From the NCBI GenBank assembly GCA_015680685.1, contig MNCI01035665.1:197890-261889 (forward strand): a DNA stretch of 64,000 nucleotides. Reading direction: 5' to 3'. The position numbers and the translations under genes were made by a program. The stretch is from Gnetum montanum. Its lineage: Eukaryota; Streptophyta; Gnetopsida; Gnetales; Gnetaceae. Positions 34,248-46,884 of this stretch are shown here, in pieces (within the stretch, counting starts at the first letter, position 1; each line of letters begins with the position of its first letter). The notes under the pieces are model-generated. The model was not told the origin of the DNA and made no database searches. It was given only the letters and a program-made list of their open reading frames with translations.

Positions 34248-35263
34248 TGATGAGACGTGATTCGCATGAGCCGCGATATCGCATTGTCCCCTGTGATATC
34301 ACGTATGCAATATCGTGGTCCGCCGCCAAATCTATAAATAAGAGGTGGCACTCTCCTTATTTCCCATCCTGGTCTAGGAGTAGGGAAACTCTGGCAGTTT
34401 GATCACTCCAGAGATAGAATATTTTCCATGTGCCCGCAATAGGAGTCCTAAAGTGAATGGATCTTTATTCGAGCAACATTGTACTTGAACAAAAGTTGTG
34501 TACGGAAATAAAGACAAACTTCCTAGATAAACCTTGCTGTGCATGGAATAGGATTTTATTTTTTTCTCTCTCTCACCCTTAAACTCCTAGAATGTGGTAT
34601 GAGTACAACTTGATTACAAGCATCTAAGGATGTGTACGGTTAGTCAAGGAATCAGCTGCTCATCGCATGCGATATGAGTATGACTTGATTACGAGCATCT
34701 AGTGTGACTACTTGGTAACCCAATGGCATATCCAGGATCTACGCTTGGTAATCCTAGTGGTAGTTGTACACCTCGATGTGTACAGTTAGTCAAGGAATCG
34801 ACCACTCATCGCACTTAGGCTAGATTAGATTCTCTCAATCCTTTCCTCCTAGTTAAGTGCCTCAATATGACCACTTCGAGCACGTGTGTTACACATGGTG
34901 ATCCCAGTGACGACTAGCGTTTGGTAGCCACAGTTGCATCGGTTTAGGGTGTGTATGGTAAGTGGGAATGGATGTTGATGCTAGGTAATTTAGACTTAGT
35001 TATTAGTTAGAGTTAGGAATTAGTTTCTCAACCCTTCACCCTGTTAGCATAGGAGAAAAACATAAAAACATATAAAAATCATATACCTCAAACTTACTTA
35101 ACCATACACCGTGACAACTACAAGTAAGTCTGGGAAGACAATGAATGGTTAACCTTAAGTGTTCCATGAGGTGTGTAGGCATTTAGTCTATGGAGTTCGA
35201 CCGGATCACGCGTGCTACGCTTGTTTTGTATGGTTGAGTGTAGGGGTACCTCACCACTCATCA
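34248..35263 (+). repeat. 3' LTR of RLG-3
   Basis: Partner of 27802-28820. It begins TGATGAGACGTG and ends CACTCATCA. TATA box 34333-34340. Differences from the 5' LTR are mostly C/T and G/A substitutions. Confidence 0.93.
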
Positions 35264-35404
35264 ATGGTGTAAATACTTCATTTCACCTATCATCATTCAG
35301 CTAGGTGCTTGCCAAATTTTGTAATATAATAAGTCCAACATTCTTTTTCTAAACTTTACAATCCTTGTTATACATGTAGCAGATAAAGTCAATCAATTAG
35401 TTAG
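35264..35404 (+). other. Right flank of RLG-3: possible 3' end of the unidentified pseudogene
   Basis: Removing RLG-3 and one target copy joins ...ggcatgtt to gtaaatac, which puts a TAA directly after PLGM in the frame of the 25.7-27.8 kb pseudogene. The following sequence (gcttgccaaattttgtaatataataag) looks like an untranslated tail. The RLG-4 LTR starts at 35405. Confidence 0.4.
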
Positions 35405-36421
35405 TAATGAGTAGTGGGTATGCCATACACCCAACCATATGAATCATGAGCATTCATGTGCAATCCAATCAAATTCCATGGATGAAGCTAGTATGGTATC
35501 TAAATTGTTAAGCATTAATCGTAGGTCACTATCTTCTCACTTGGACTAGTGGTGGCTTTATCACATATGGTTTAGTCTAAAGTGAGGCATATGATTATTG
35601 ATTTTATTATGGTATTAAACTAATTGATTAATAACATAGAAATTAATTTTTTAATTTAATTAATTATAAAATTAGATCTAGAACTATCTTAAGGGTGATG
35701 AGTGTCCCTTTCCAGCTTTCTGTACATGTCCTAAACTCACATACCCATTGCTAGTATTACCAAGTAAATATGTTTTTATGCTTGAAATTGGTCACACTAA
35801 TTCCATCAATTGATTAATGTGAATCAAATATAAATGTTAAATAAGTACATCAAATGTAAATTGAATTAAAAGTAAATCTATTCTAAGTCAAAGTGCTACA
35901 ATGAATATGAATCAATCTCGATCTTATTGTCATTCATGGAATGTATCTAGATATAATGCCACTCAAATAAGACACTATACAATTGATGTAAACCCATGCT
36001 AAGGGCACTCACTAACTATTTGCTAAAATTACAAAGTAAAACTACAAGAATTCAGTTACATTATTGACAAATTGGTATCAAATACATGGTGAGTGCTTAC
36101 ATATTTATAGATAAATATAGATACTACATCGATGGGAATGAGTCAACTCATTTGGCTACATCAATGAGGGTGTTTCAACAAGGATTTTCAACATAGCCAA
36201 GTTATAGTAAAAGCAATATCACATCTACAATATGGCAAATGTGATGTAGCAACCAACTAAAAAGCATCAACAAGAATGCTACAACATAGATGCGACATAG
36301 CATCTATGATGTAGCATCTACAATATAGCATGTATGATATCTTAGTCAACTAATAAACTTGATAAAATGATGTTTCATCATATCCCCAAAACTTAACTAC
36401 CCAACATATTTGGTTTCATCG
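35405..36421 (-). repeat. 3' LTR of RLG-4
   Basis: Left edge TAATGAGTAG (family TGATGAG) and right edge ggtttcatcg next to the purine tract. A TATAAATA in minus orientation lies at 36102-36109. Blocks at 35550-35610 match the RLG-5 LTR. U3 (about 36200-36340) has repeated 'gtagcatctatgatgtagcat' phrases. Confidence 0.8.
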
Positions 36422-36434
36422 TACCCCCATGGCT
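36422..36434 (-). promoter_or_regulatory. Polypurine tract of RLG-4
   Basis: tacccccatggct on the plus strand, that is agccatgggggta on the coding strand, adjoining the LTR. Confidence 0.75.
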
Positions 36435-37731
36435 AACTAAAAAATCATCCTTGAGTTATATATAAATGGATAAAATTTCATTACAAAAATTGTGGGGTGA
36501 CCAATACTAGATTGGCAACTATTACAAAACTTGAGTGTCAAATTACAAAATTTAATTCAAGTGAATGTTTCAAAAAACGATAAAAATATTGGATAGAAAA
36601 TTTTTTAAAAAAATTGTAGAAGTCTTTAAAAAATCCATTGATGATGAATCTTCATGATGTTGCAGCCATTTTTCTCAACCTCAGTTGTTATGTTCACACT
36701 TCTCTTTTATGTATACATTATTAAATGATGGACTAAAATTTCTCCTTATCATCTCATTAGTTCAACAAACATGTGATGTTTGAGCTTTAATCCTTGTATG
36801 TGCTACTATTTATCCATGGGCATATTCTCCTTTATCATTCTCTTAGCCTCTTTTCCCTTACTTGCAAAAGACCTTCATCCTTAGGCATTTTATTTGTCAC
36901 AATTTGAAATTGCCAAAGGATCAACATTAGTTTTAATAGTTTTTTCTTGATGATTAACCCTTTTTAAATTCTTAGCTGAAAATTTGAAAAAAAAATTAGC
37001 ATTTAGATGCATGGTGATTTCATAATAATGTTCCCTAAGGTCCTAAGGTAACTAAAATCATCAAGTTGTTTTAAGTCATCTTGATTATTTTTACTATTAG
37101 TTATCATAATGTTCAAAAATGAGATGTCAGAAAAATTTGGATTGTAAGATATTGCAAATGCATTGGAATATTAAAAAAAACATGTGGTTTCAAAAATAAC
37201 TAAGAGATTTTGAATTTATAATTTAAAAAAAAAACATTAAAGATAATCAAAATGGATGAAAAGTAGTCACAAAATCATACATAAATTTAGAGAAGTAGCT
37301 CATGATGTCCTTAAAGATATGATTTTCTAGTTCAAAGCCATGATTAACAAAATGCACATAAGTGGATCCTTCTGAAAGCAGGCTTCTACCATTATGCCTT
37401 TGCATAACCATTCTTATAGATGTCGATGGGCATCTTAGAAGCTAGATGTGAATCATGCCTTATCCCAAACAACACAAAATAGCCTTAGTTAAAATCTTGC
37501 ACTATACTTAAAAAACCATTAGGCACATAATGGCATGCAGTAATGAGATGAGTAATGGGATGAAAAGAGATTGCAAAGTTTAGGACATGAGGTACCTAAC
37601 CATGTATAAATTAGTTTCTTGTGTTAATTATGATTAAGATGACCATCATACCAATCTGTCCAAGTTTCAAACCATGTCCATACCATTAACAGTGGCTTTG
37701 CATTGATGTGCCCCTTCTTACCTATCATCAT
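36435..37731 (-). other. 3' untranslated region of RLG-4, distal part
   Basis: Minus-strand non-coding sequence aligned with RLG-5 at 41280-42600 (for example the blocks at 36660-36850 and 41520-41720, 'aatgatggactaaaatttct.ctcatcac' type). No open frame. It ends at the RLC-1 insertion. Confidence 0.65.
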
Positions 37732-38789
37732 TGAGGATCACTAAACTTAGAAGGCAGGGGGAGAGAAGATGAATAAGTTTCATAAAATAAAACACTTTAA
37801 GAAAAAGCACACACACTTAATTTAATGTGGTTCCCCAACTTGGGTAGTCCACGCTCTAAGGATATTTCACAAGCACAACTCTAAACTTTGTTGCTCTTAA
37901 ATGTGGTTTAAAGGGTACCACACCCTATACAAGCTCTAAGCCCTGCTCTGGAGTGATTTGACACTACAAATCCACTCAACCCCACAATGTCTCAACAAGC
38001 TTATAATATGGCTTCCAAGATCCCACAACCTTTAAAACTTAAGCCCCACTCTAGAGTGTTGTGGCGCTACACCAACACTGAATCCCATAGGATCCTATCA
38101 AGCTGAAGTAAGATGCCTTCTTATAAGAATCACATAAACTTCATACGGAAAAAAAAAGAGAACAATAATCACAAGGAAAGAATGCAACTAAGTTTGTTGA
38201 TGCACTTTGAGGCACAACTCACTTTGACCAATTACAATAGACAAATGATTGTACAATGAGGAACAACAATGATTACAATGATTGCTTGATGATTACTATT
38301 GATAGTACAAAATATTTACACTTTTCTTAAAGAGAATGAAGTCTTCTTATAGCTAATATGTTTTTAAAATCACCTCGGAATTCATGCAATGGCTAATTAA
38401 CGATCATTGGAGATGTCTTCCCTGAGACTAAGACATCTTTCTATCATTGACCTTCATTCTAGAAAGGCATCTATTTTAAGATAAAGACATCTTTCTAGAT
38501 TTGAACTTTACTCTACAAAGATGTCTTCTTCACATGAAATATGTATTTTTTTTAGAGACATCTTCTCCTATGCTACCTTCAATTCTATCAAGACGTCTTC
38601 TATTTCTTGGAGACGTCTTTCTTCAACTCCCTTTGCCCTTTGAAATCTTCATTCTTTATCCATGTTCTTGAACTTTCACAAGCATTCTTATCTCAATCCA
38701 AGTTCCCATTTCTTGTCCTAAAAACACAAAAACCACACAAACATCCTTATTCTCCATTTTTCTTAACATTTTGAGACACCAAAAGGTCA
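37732..38789 (-). repeat. 3' LTR of RLC-1
   Basis: On the minus strand it starts TGACCTTTTGGTG (at 38789) and ends ATCCTCA (at 37732). It aligns with 58776-59790 throughout, including the 'aagatgtctt' region (38400-38600 with 59440-59600) and 'acttgggtagtc'. It contains short repeats of 'agacatctttctaga' in U3. Confidence 0.85.
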
Positions 38790-40246
38790 ATAATCTTCCC
38801 CTTTTTGGTGATGTTCAAAACTTAAGAAAATGTGTTAGTAGACATTCAAAATCTCAAAATATGTCCATAATGATAATCTCCCTCTTTTTGAATAGCATCA
38901 AAAAGGATAAAGCACATAAGAAAATATCTAAAGAGATATCATAAGAGAGCAAAAATCCAATAGTATAACCATAGTATAACCAAGATTATAAAAACAACTC
39001 TTCCCTTTGCTAAAAAGGAATGGAAAGATCATAAAAAATTCCAATATTGCTTAGTTGTAGCCATACCATGGTCACAAAAGATATGCACTAAGCACAATCT
39101 CCATCCAAATAAATCTCCAAGTATATCATAAAGTGATTTCAAAGATATCCATATTGCTGTATGGAATATTATCAATCATTTTCAACCTTTCATAATAGAA
39201 ATACAAGTACTTCTTCCTTAAGTTTAGTCCATAAAAATAATAGAGGCTTAATTACTCAAGGGAAGATATATTCAGAGCATGCTATATTATCATAAGTAGA
39301 AAAATCAGGTGAAAAGACACAATCATATCCTGATGTTGAAAATCTACATTTCATTAAGATCTATCCTTTTTAGTTCAAAAACAAAGTTAGAAAGAACAAG
39401 CCACAACTAATCCAAACATGACTAAAAACAAGCCTTTTAATTAATTTCTAAGAGAAAATAAACTTGTATGCCAAAGACTAAAGAGCATTTAGGATCAAGT
39501 AACCTATTTTCTTGAATCAATTATCTCATTATCCTATACTTATCCAATATTCTCTTACTTTTAAATTAGCAATAAAAGGATAAAGAATAGTAATTTCATG
39601 GAAGGTTAGTTAAAAAAACATGCATATGCAACTTTTAAGACAAGGTAATGCAACAAACATAACCAATCATCTTTTTATCCAAAACAAGATATGTGATAAT
39701 CATGTTGATAGAAAAATATATATACACACATATATACATCTCATCTCTTACCAAAGAAGATTCTGAACACCAAACCAACACTTTACCATCCATCCTATTA
39801 AATGAATAATCCTTTTGTTGCTCAACTTTTGGAATATGATATTTTGCTACTTGAGGTTTTCTAGGCAAAAGCTTCCAAAGATTCCCCCTACATCAATGAA
39901 CTTCAAGATGACAATAGAAAATGAGGAATAGACTCCTCTTATACATGTGCAACTATTCTTCAGCTTTTAAGATCATCTTATAGTTGTCAAGGAAGTAATC
40001 ATCACAAATCATCAAAGTACTACAACTGAAGATTAACATTAAGATCAAATGTAGAGACTAGAATCTCTAGTTGATAGAATTTTCATAAATGAGTCTACTT
40101 TATATCCATGAATTATCACAATAATGGCTAAAATATCCTAAAGGACATGAGCTTAGAAATAGATTAACTCATGAAGTTATAAACATGCAAGATAAAAGCC
40201 AAAAAGGCATTATTACAAGTGCTACACCACATATTTTCATAGAATC
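38790..40246 (-). other. 3' internal region of RLC-1
   Basis: Starts on the minus-strand side with a purine tract (ccaaaaaggggaagatt, 38793-38809 in complement) next to the LTR. The remainder is AT-rich and shows no copia pol motif. The open stretch 39635-39868 (minus) has no recognisable domain. The region ends at the RLG-5 insertion, with GAATC at 40242-40246. Confidence 0.55.
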
Positions 40247-41266
40247 TGATGAGGGATGAGGTACCCCTATGCCTAACCATACAAATCACAAGTGTTCACA
40301 CATTATCCGATTGAATTCCATGGATGGGACTAGTTGTTACATCTAGATTGCAATGCCTTGATCGTAGTTTGTTGTCTTCCCACTTAGACTAGTGGTGGCT
40401 TTGTCACATATGGTTTAGTCCAGCTTGAGGCATATGATTTTTATTATTTTATATTTTATTATTCTATGATTAACAATACGTTGAAACTCAATTTATAATC
40501 AATTCAACTAATCTAATTGCTAATTAATAATCAACTACCCTAACATAAGTATCTGATCCCACTTCCCATGCACATCCTGAACACATATAACAATGTTGGG
40601 TTACCAAAATTTAAGCATTACTGGGATTACCAAGATTCGTACGCATGCTCCAAGCAATCGTACTTATGTGCTTAATTAATTAACATGCATAAAAATGTAA
40701 ATATTAACTAAGTATATGAAAAGTAAATTTCATGGAAAGTAAATCTAATCTATGTTAAAGTGTTGCAATGAATAAGAATCAATCTTGATCTTATTGTCAC
40801 TCATGGAATATGTCTAGGTACATTGCCAGTTGAATAAGACTTTGTACAACTAACTCAAATCCACTTTGTGAGCACTCACTAACTATTCTCTAAGATTACA
40901 AAATAAAACTACAAGAATTCAAGTACTCTATTGACAAAACTATGAAAAACTATGGAAAAATATTTCCAAATCATGAGCCCAAGCTCTATATTTATAGGCC
41001 AGCGTATACCCCACAATATCAAATATTCGACATCATACCTTAGGCTCCAACATCACATACCCAATGTCAAGGCTTTGACATCAAATACCTAACATCAGGG
41101 CCTTGTTATCAGAGCCTTGTTATTGGAGCCTTGTTATCGGATCCTTATTATCGGAGCCTTGTTGTCTACACCAAGATATCGAGGCTAAGATATCAAAGCC
41201 TTGTTATCAAAGCCAACCAAAAAGTTGACTTTTTATCAAATAACACAACCAACTGATGATTCATTA
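40247..41266 (-). repeat. 3' LTR of RLG-5
   Basis: Left edge TGATGAGGGATGAGG and right edge attcatta before the purine tract. TATA box (minus) within 40987-40996. U3 at about 41096-41215 has tandem 14-bp units of the type agccttgttatcgg. The partner is split by RLG-6. Confidence 0.9.
41096..41215 (-). repeat. 14-bp tandem units in U3 of the RLG-5 LTR
   Basis: Repeats of agccttgttatcgg and variants (agagccttgttattgg, atccttattatcgg, agatatcgaggcta). The 5' LTR has fewer units at about 56700-56790. The position just upstream of the TATA box on the coding strand suggests promoter repeats. Confidence 0.65.
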
Positions 41267-41279
41267 TACCCCCATGACT
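41267..41279 (-). promoter_or_regulatory. Polypurine tract of RLG-5
   Basis: tacccccatgact on the plus strand, that is agtcatgggggta on the coding strand, identical to RLG-1 and RLG-3. Confidence 0.82.
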
Positions 41280-43400
41280 GAATAAAAAATAGTCCTCGAG
41301 TTAACAGGATACGGCTGAGCTTTCTTTACAAAATTGGGAAGGTAAGGAATTATTGACTGACGCTAACTACTAACTAACTCTGAGTGTCGCATTACAAAAC
41401 TTTATTTGAGTGGATGTATACAAAATGATAGAGTGACAAAAATACTAAATAGACTTTGAAGATTACAAAATTTGTAGAGGTCTTCAAGAATTCATTAAAG
41501 ATGATTCTCCTCATTTTTGCTAGCTATGATAGACTTTTAACCTTGATTTTTATGTTGATGCTTCTCTAGTTATGCAGACATTCTTGAAGGGTGGACTAAA
41601 ATTTCTTCTCATCACCCCATGGATCTAGCAAACATGTGAAGCTTAAGCTACTATCTTGTATGTGCTATGATGTGTCCATGGTCTTATCCTTTATTTTCCC
41701 TCTATTGACTTTGTTTTTGTGCCTAGCAAAAGACCTTCTTCCTTAGGTCTTTCTTTTAGTGTCACCTGCAGTCACCAAAGGATAAACATTAGTTGTGATA
41801 AATTTTCCTTAATAATTAGCCCTTTTGGATCCCTTAGTTTTCTTTTAAGAACAAGGCAATTACAACATACTATGCCCAAGGTTATGAGGTAACTAAAATC
41901 ATCAAGTTGTTCACATTATTTTGATCAAATACTATTAGTTACCATGATGTTCAAAAATAGGATGTTGGAAAAATTTCAAAAATTTTAAAGTAGGCATCCC
42001 TAGCCCCCATGACTAATAAGCATAACTTTGAAAACACATAAGTTTTTGAATAATTGAAACCAAAGGTCTAATTCAAAAGATGGCCAAGAAATATTAATGG
42101 ATATGGAAATAGAAAAGTAGGAAAAATTATTGAAATAGATGAGAAGTAGGTCCAAAATCATGCATAAATTTAGAGAAACTATCATTGATGTTTTGAAAGA
42201 TGTGAAGTTTAGTTTAAAGCCATGATCAACAAAATTTATGCAAGTGGGTCCTCCCCAAAGTAGGCTCTTGCCATAATGCCCTTGCATTACCACTTCTGTA
42301 GATGTCCATGGGCACCCAAGAAGTTAAATGTAGACCATGCCTTTGTTCTAAACAACACACAACTGTAGTGGTTAGGATGTTGCACTATACTACACAAAAC
42401 CAAAAGGCTCATAATCGCATGTAGAAATGAGGTGAATAATGGAATGAGAAGGAATTGTAGAGATCTGGATGTAGGGTACTTTAACCATGTCCACAATAGG
42501 TTCTTGTGATAAGTGTGATTAAAATGATCAACATTCCTATCCATCCAAGTTTATACCAAGTCCATACCATGAATAGACACCTTGCATTGATGTGTTCCAT
42601 CCTACCAACCACCATGAGTCCACAACCACCTCAAAGAACAATCATCACTCCAAAAAGAGAAAAAAAGAGAAGAAGGAAGGAAGGGCCATAGTTAGAGGGG
42701 TGCCTTTAGGCATGGGTAACATGTCTTTTTAGCCCCATAACTAGTGTTTGTAGCCCATTATTGTGTCTAAGGTGTGTGCTTTGAATTCTCATTATTATTA
42801 TTATTATTATCTCTCTTTTCCCTATTCTTTTTTTTTCTTTTCTTTTTTTTGTTTTGTTTTTTTTTTTTTTTTTTTTTTTGGATGGAAACCACACCATGCA
42901 AAGAAAGAGCTTCCTTTTTATTAGTCAATAAGGAAGTGTTGATAACATTCCAAGAGGAGTCATAAACCACATGAAGGAAGTCAAGAAGAGAACATAACAA
43001 GTCCCCTTGAGGTCACATCCTTTGTCATTCCCACTTGATCATTCCCTCTTTCTTCAAGGTATAGTGATCATTAATTAATTTTAGTTTCATAAAAGAAGAA
43101 CCAAATTGTTTCCATAAAAAAGACCTTTTATTAAAAGTACTGGAGGGATGGATGAGGTGGTCTCACTAGTTTACATAATTACTTACCCAATCATCTTGAT
43201 AACATAGCACAAAAAACCCAACACATAGCGTTGACTTCCACATCATGACATGGCAATTTTATTAAGAAAAAAATATAACACATTCATAAAACATAAAGAG
43301 AATGACTTAAGAAAAGAAAAAAATTATAAAGAAAAGAAAAATATTAAGAAATGGAAAACATATGAAGAATCAAAAAATTCCAGAATTGATAAGAAAATTA
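41280..43400 (-). other. 3' untranslated region of RLG-5
   Basis: Non-coding sequence with the block atgcaagtgggtcctccccaaagt (about 42239-42262, complement of the family block). One stem-loop module (42771-42905) has a loop formed by a long T/A homopolymer and (TTA)n. The lysine- or phenylalanine-rich open stretches here come from that homopolymer. An internal purine tract is not seen. Confidence 0.62.
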
Positions 43401-43409
43401 GTTACTTCC

Positions 43410-45730
43410 ATGCATCTTTGAAATAGGTTTATATTTTCATTTTCAAGCCATTAGATGTCTTCTAGTTTAGTGGCTACTATGTAGGCTAATGTTTGCTCAC
43501 ACACTTGCTCTTGAACATTATGGTGGGCTGGTATAGAGATTTTGTTAATATTTTTAACTTCCGTCCCACAACTACATCCTTTATGATTATTGGTGATACA
43601 TGAATTCTTCTATCTCTCCATAATGATAGCTTTATTCTTTATGTCTTGTGTTGAAGTGGTGATGGTTGTTGTCTTTTGCAAATAATTACGAGACATCATT
43701 TTTGTGAGGAAGGTTGTTGCATTAGATTAGCCTTGTGCTAGTTTAGGTGATGTAGTAGGTCTATGAGTGTTTTGTTTTGGCTTACAACCTTTCCTCCAGA
43801 AGGGACATTTCTGAGACTTTGGTTGAGATCTACTAGCATTATCATTTACATGTATGTTCACAATGCAAGTGGCATTCTCTCATTAATGTTGTGATGTTGA
43901 ACCTTCCTATGTTGTTGGAGGTGACATATGGTGGAGGTGAGTATGAGAATATTGAGGATATGAGGCAAGATGAGAAGTGTGAGGTGGTGATCTCATATAA
44001 GATGTCACAAGATAATGATATTTGGGAGAGTGATAGTAGTGATTTGAAGTAGAGGAAGTAAAACTAGTTGGTGAAACAAGATGTTGAACATAATATCCAT
44101 GTGGGTTTTTTTGGTAGGAAGGATAGGGCTAGTTTGGTGGTGGCTTTCCCCACGACTATGACTATTGCCACTACAGTTGATGCCAATGTTGAGGCTAGTA
44201 ATAGGTCCCACTAGGATAGTACATTTGGTTGTAGGACTATCTAAAATTACCTTGTGGAAAAGGAAATCTCCTAGGCATGTGCTTCTATACAAACTTTGGA
44301 TTTAATGCTCCTACCCAGTAGTGATGTAGATGCAACAAGACCAGGCAATGACCCTTCAGATGGTCATATATGTAGATATCACATCCATTGTCTTCATCTA
44401 TGGTTGAGTCTATAGCCTCACTTCCTTCAACTATTTTTATTATTTGTTGAAAAGTGTTCCTAGTTGTTTCTTGGTTATGCTTTCTCCCTTTATTGTGATC
44501 ACTTAATTCATTTTGTGCTACTCTCTCCTCTATGATAGCTACCTCTTTTTCCTTATCATAGATATGAATGCTTTTCTTTTAAAGAGTTGGGTCCTAGTTA
44601 TTTTCCTCTACATTCTCCCATTTGTATAGTTCTCCTTCTTCTTTTGCCACATGCCTGATCAACTTTTAGATTTGATGGATATGTAGCTTGTATAATTGAC
44701 CTGGGACATAAATCCCAAGGATCTCCCTTATTTCATTACAAAGCCCATTGATGATGTGGAAAAGTTGCCTTTCCTTAGAGAAACCATGGCCTGGGCATCT
44801 ATTCAGCAGAGAATAATATCTATCTAAGGCCATGTCCAAGGGTTCATGTTGTTCTTTTCTCCATCCTTGGATTTGTCTCCTCAAGTTGGACACCCTTGCA
44901 TAGGTTTGGTATTTTTCATTGAAGAGTTCCAACATTATGGACCACCATTAGATTCAATTTTCTTTCAGTGATCTATACCACACTTCGGCTCTATCAATCA
45001 ATGTCATAGGAAAGAGCTTAAGCTTTTTCCATCCACTTTTAATGTTGTATGAGACACAGACATCATAGAAGGCTTGTAGATGATGTTGTGGATCTAAATC
45101 GTAGCCTCCTCCAAATTTAGGGATATTGTTTATATCAAGCCTAGGTAAGCAAATATCCCTGTGATGCTTATGAGGTATCTTAATTGCCTCAATGATCTAC
45201 ATCAGGCTCTTAGTGGCCAACATGGGTTCATCGTCATCAAACATGTTGTGATGAAAATGTCAATTTTTATTCATTTGATTGTGACAATCGTGTATATGCT
45301 CATCATGATGTCTTTGATTTTTTCCTTGGGTCTAATTCCTATCTTTATCTTAACCCCATAGTTGATCTCTATCTCTACACCTACTTTCATATTCATTAGA
45401 ACTAGACATTGAAGAGGAAGAGGAATATGAAGAACTAGGAGAATCGCCATGGCTCCTATAATTATTCCCATGGTTACTTGATTTATCTTGTCTAGGTTTA
45501 GAGGAGGCCCTAGGCCTTAAGGCCCTCTTTAATCTAGGACCTACTCCATCTCCTCTACGATTGTCTACACTAGTTGAATGTAGTATTTGAGTGTAGTAAG
45601 GATCTAGATGAGCATATGAAACCCCTATTTGAGGTTGTTCATTCCAATTTTCTTTAGTGTAGATCCTATCATTTCTCCTATGAGTTCTTTCATCATACGA
45701 TGCATTATTGGTCCTATGTAAAGAAGATAT
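43410..45730 (-). pseudogene. gag: gag and linker pseudogene of RLG-5
   Basis: Read on the minus strand, the start is ATA at 45730-45728 where the family has ATG. The capsid part 44666-44935 is open: MLELFNEKYQTYARVSNLRR and LLNRCPGHGFSKERQLFH. The Cys/His motif CDIYIYDHLKGHC is near 44385 and a Pro/Tyr tail covers about 44005-44290. Then INIHVND-like and KCPFWRKGCKPKQN (about 43780-43850) lead, after a short unique stretch, to the linker remnant GCSCG...VATKLEDIQWL (about 43430-43570). No protease active site lies between. Stops are scattered. Confidence 0.7.
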
Positions 45731-45843
45731 GATTTTGTTTGATAATGTGTGTGATTTAAAATATTAATGTTTTCTTAGATATAGGTCATTAATACCTTCA
45801 AAGCGATCATGTATAATATAACTAATCTAGATAACTAGCCATA

Positions 45844-45862
45844 TCCTTGGCAATAGTGCCAA
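45844..45862 (-). other. Primer-binding site of RLG-5
   Basis: Plus-strand tccttggcaatagtgccaa, read on the coding strand as ttggcactattgccaagga, a variant of the tRNA-Asp site. It adjoins the LTR edge at 45863. Confidence 0.75.
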
Positions 45863-46045
45863 TGATGAGAAGCAAGGTTCTCCTATGCCCAACCATATGA
45901 ATCACAAACATTCATGCACAATCTGGTTAAATTTTATGGATGGCACTAGTTGTAGCATCTAGATCGCTATGCCTTGATCATTGTTCATTATCTTCCCACT
46001 TCGACTAATGGGAGCTTTGTCATGTATGGTTTAGTCCAGAGTGAG
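45863..46045 (-). repeat. 5' LTR of RLG-5, proximal piece
   Basis: Begins TGATGAGAAGC and matches 40247-40430. Broken at GTGAG (46041-46045) by RLG-6. The rest of the LTR resumes at 56060. Confidence 0.88.
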
Positions 46046-46871
46046 TGATGAGTGACAAGATATGCCTACACCCAACCATACAAATCACTAAGGCATTTAC
46101 GTGCGATCTAGTCAAATTTTGTGGACCTATAGTTCTTTAGTACACTAGTTCTTCTAGGAAGTGAATTGGGTGTTGAGAACGTTCATTGTCTTTCCAACTA
46201 CACTTGTGAAGCTCAAGGGTATGATTTAAGTGTAATTGAGGTACATGATTTTTCTTATTTTATGTTTTATAATTTTGATCACTTAAAACAAGAATGAAAG
46301 GTAAAGTAATTTAAGATCTAATTCATCTAATGCCTAGCTACTTAACACAAGTAGCCGCCCCACTTTCCTAGACACATCCTAAACACATATAATGCTACTG
46401 GGCTATCAAACATTAAGCATTGCTAGGTTACCAAGTACTATATGTATGCTCTAAGTAGTCATGCTTGTGTTCATTAATGACTAGAAATTAACTTCTTAAC
46501 TAAAATGCAGTAAAGTAAAGTGCATTACAAGAAACATTAATATGTTCTTAGTGCTACAAAGACTATCAAAAGAGTTCATTTTTATTCCTATCACATTGTT
46601 GTGCTCAAGTACATCAATGTTTGAACAAAGAAACATACACACTTAGATTGCTTCTGTGGGCACTCAAAAAATATTATAACTCTGGAGAGAATAAACTACA
46701 AGAGCCTCACTACTCTAACTAGAAACTACAAAAAATCATGCCAAACTAGGAGCCCAAGTGCTATATTTATAGGCTAGCATATACCCCTTGACGTCAAATA
46801 CCCAATGTCGCATCTAGGCCCTGACGTTGGATACCTGACATCAAAGTAGATAAAAATAATGTGATTCATCA
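46046..46871 (-). repeat. 3' LTR of RLG-6
   Basis: Left edge TGATGAGTGAC, right edge gtgattcatca. TATA box (minus) at 46762-46771. U3 (46785-46860) has TGACGTC-like and 'gacgttggatacctgacatc' phrases rather than the TTATCGG units of RLG-5. Partner 55237-56059. Confidence 0.9.
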
Positions 46872-46884
46872 TACCCCCATGATT
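46872..46884 (-). promoter_or_regulatory. Polypurine tract of RLG-6
   Basis: tacccccatgatt on the plus strand, that is aatcatgggggta on the coding strand, adjoining the LTR. Confidence 0.8.

Larger units (their letters stand above)
27802..35263 (+). mobile_element. RLG-3: gag-pro Ty3/gypsy element lacking RT, RNase H and integrase
   Basis: LTRs at 27802-28820 and 34248-35263 are the best preserved pair in the window. The primer site is 28822-28840 and the purine tract 34235-34247. The 5 bp before (ATGTT, 27797-27801) and after (ATGGT, 35264-35268) differ by one base and fit a target duplication. The internal region is only 5427 bp. Sequence passes directly from the protease-RT linker to the end-of-coding purine tract near 32250, so about 2.9 kb present in RLG-1 is absent. 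It could move only with enzymes from another element. Confidence 0.93.

Noticed and set aside
41096-41215. Short tandem repeats as a CRISPR array
   Set aside because: Units are 14 bp with no unique spacers, and they lie in an LTR of a plant element.
42767-43000. Lys-rich and Phe-rich open frames on both strands
   Set aside because: Both derive from a long T/A homopolymer and TTA repeats in the loop of the 3'-UTR module.
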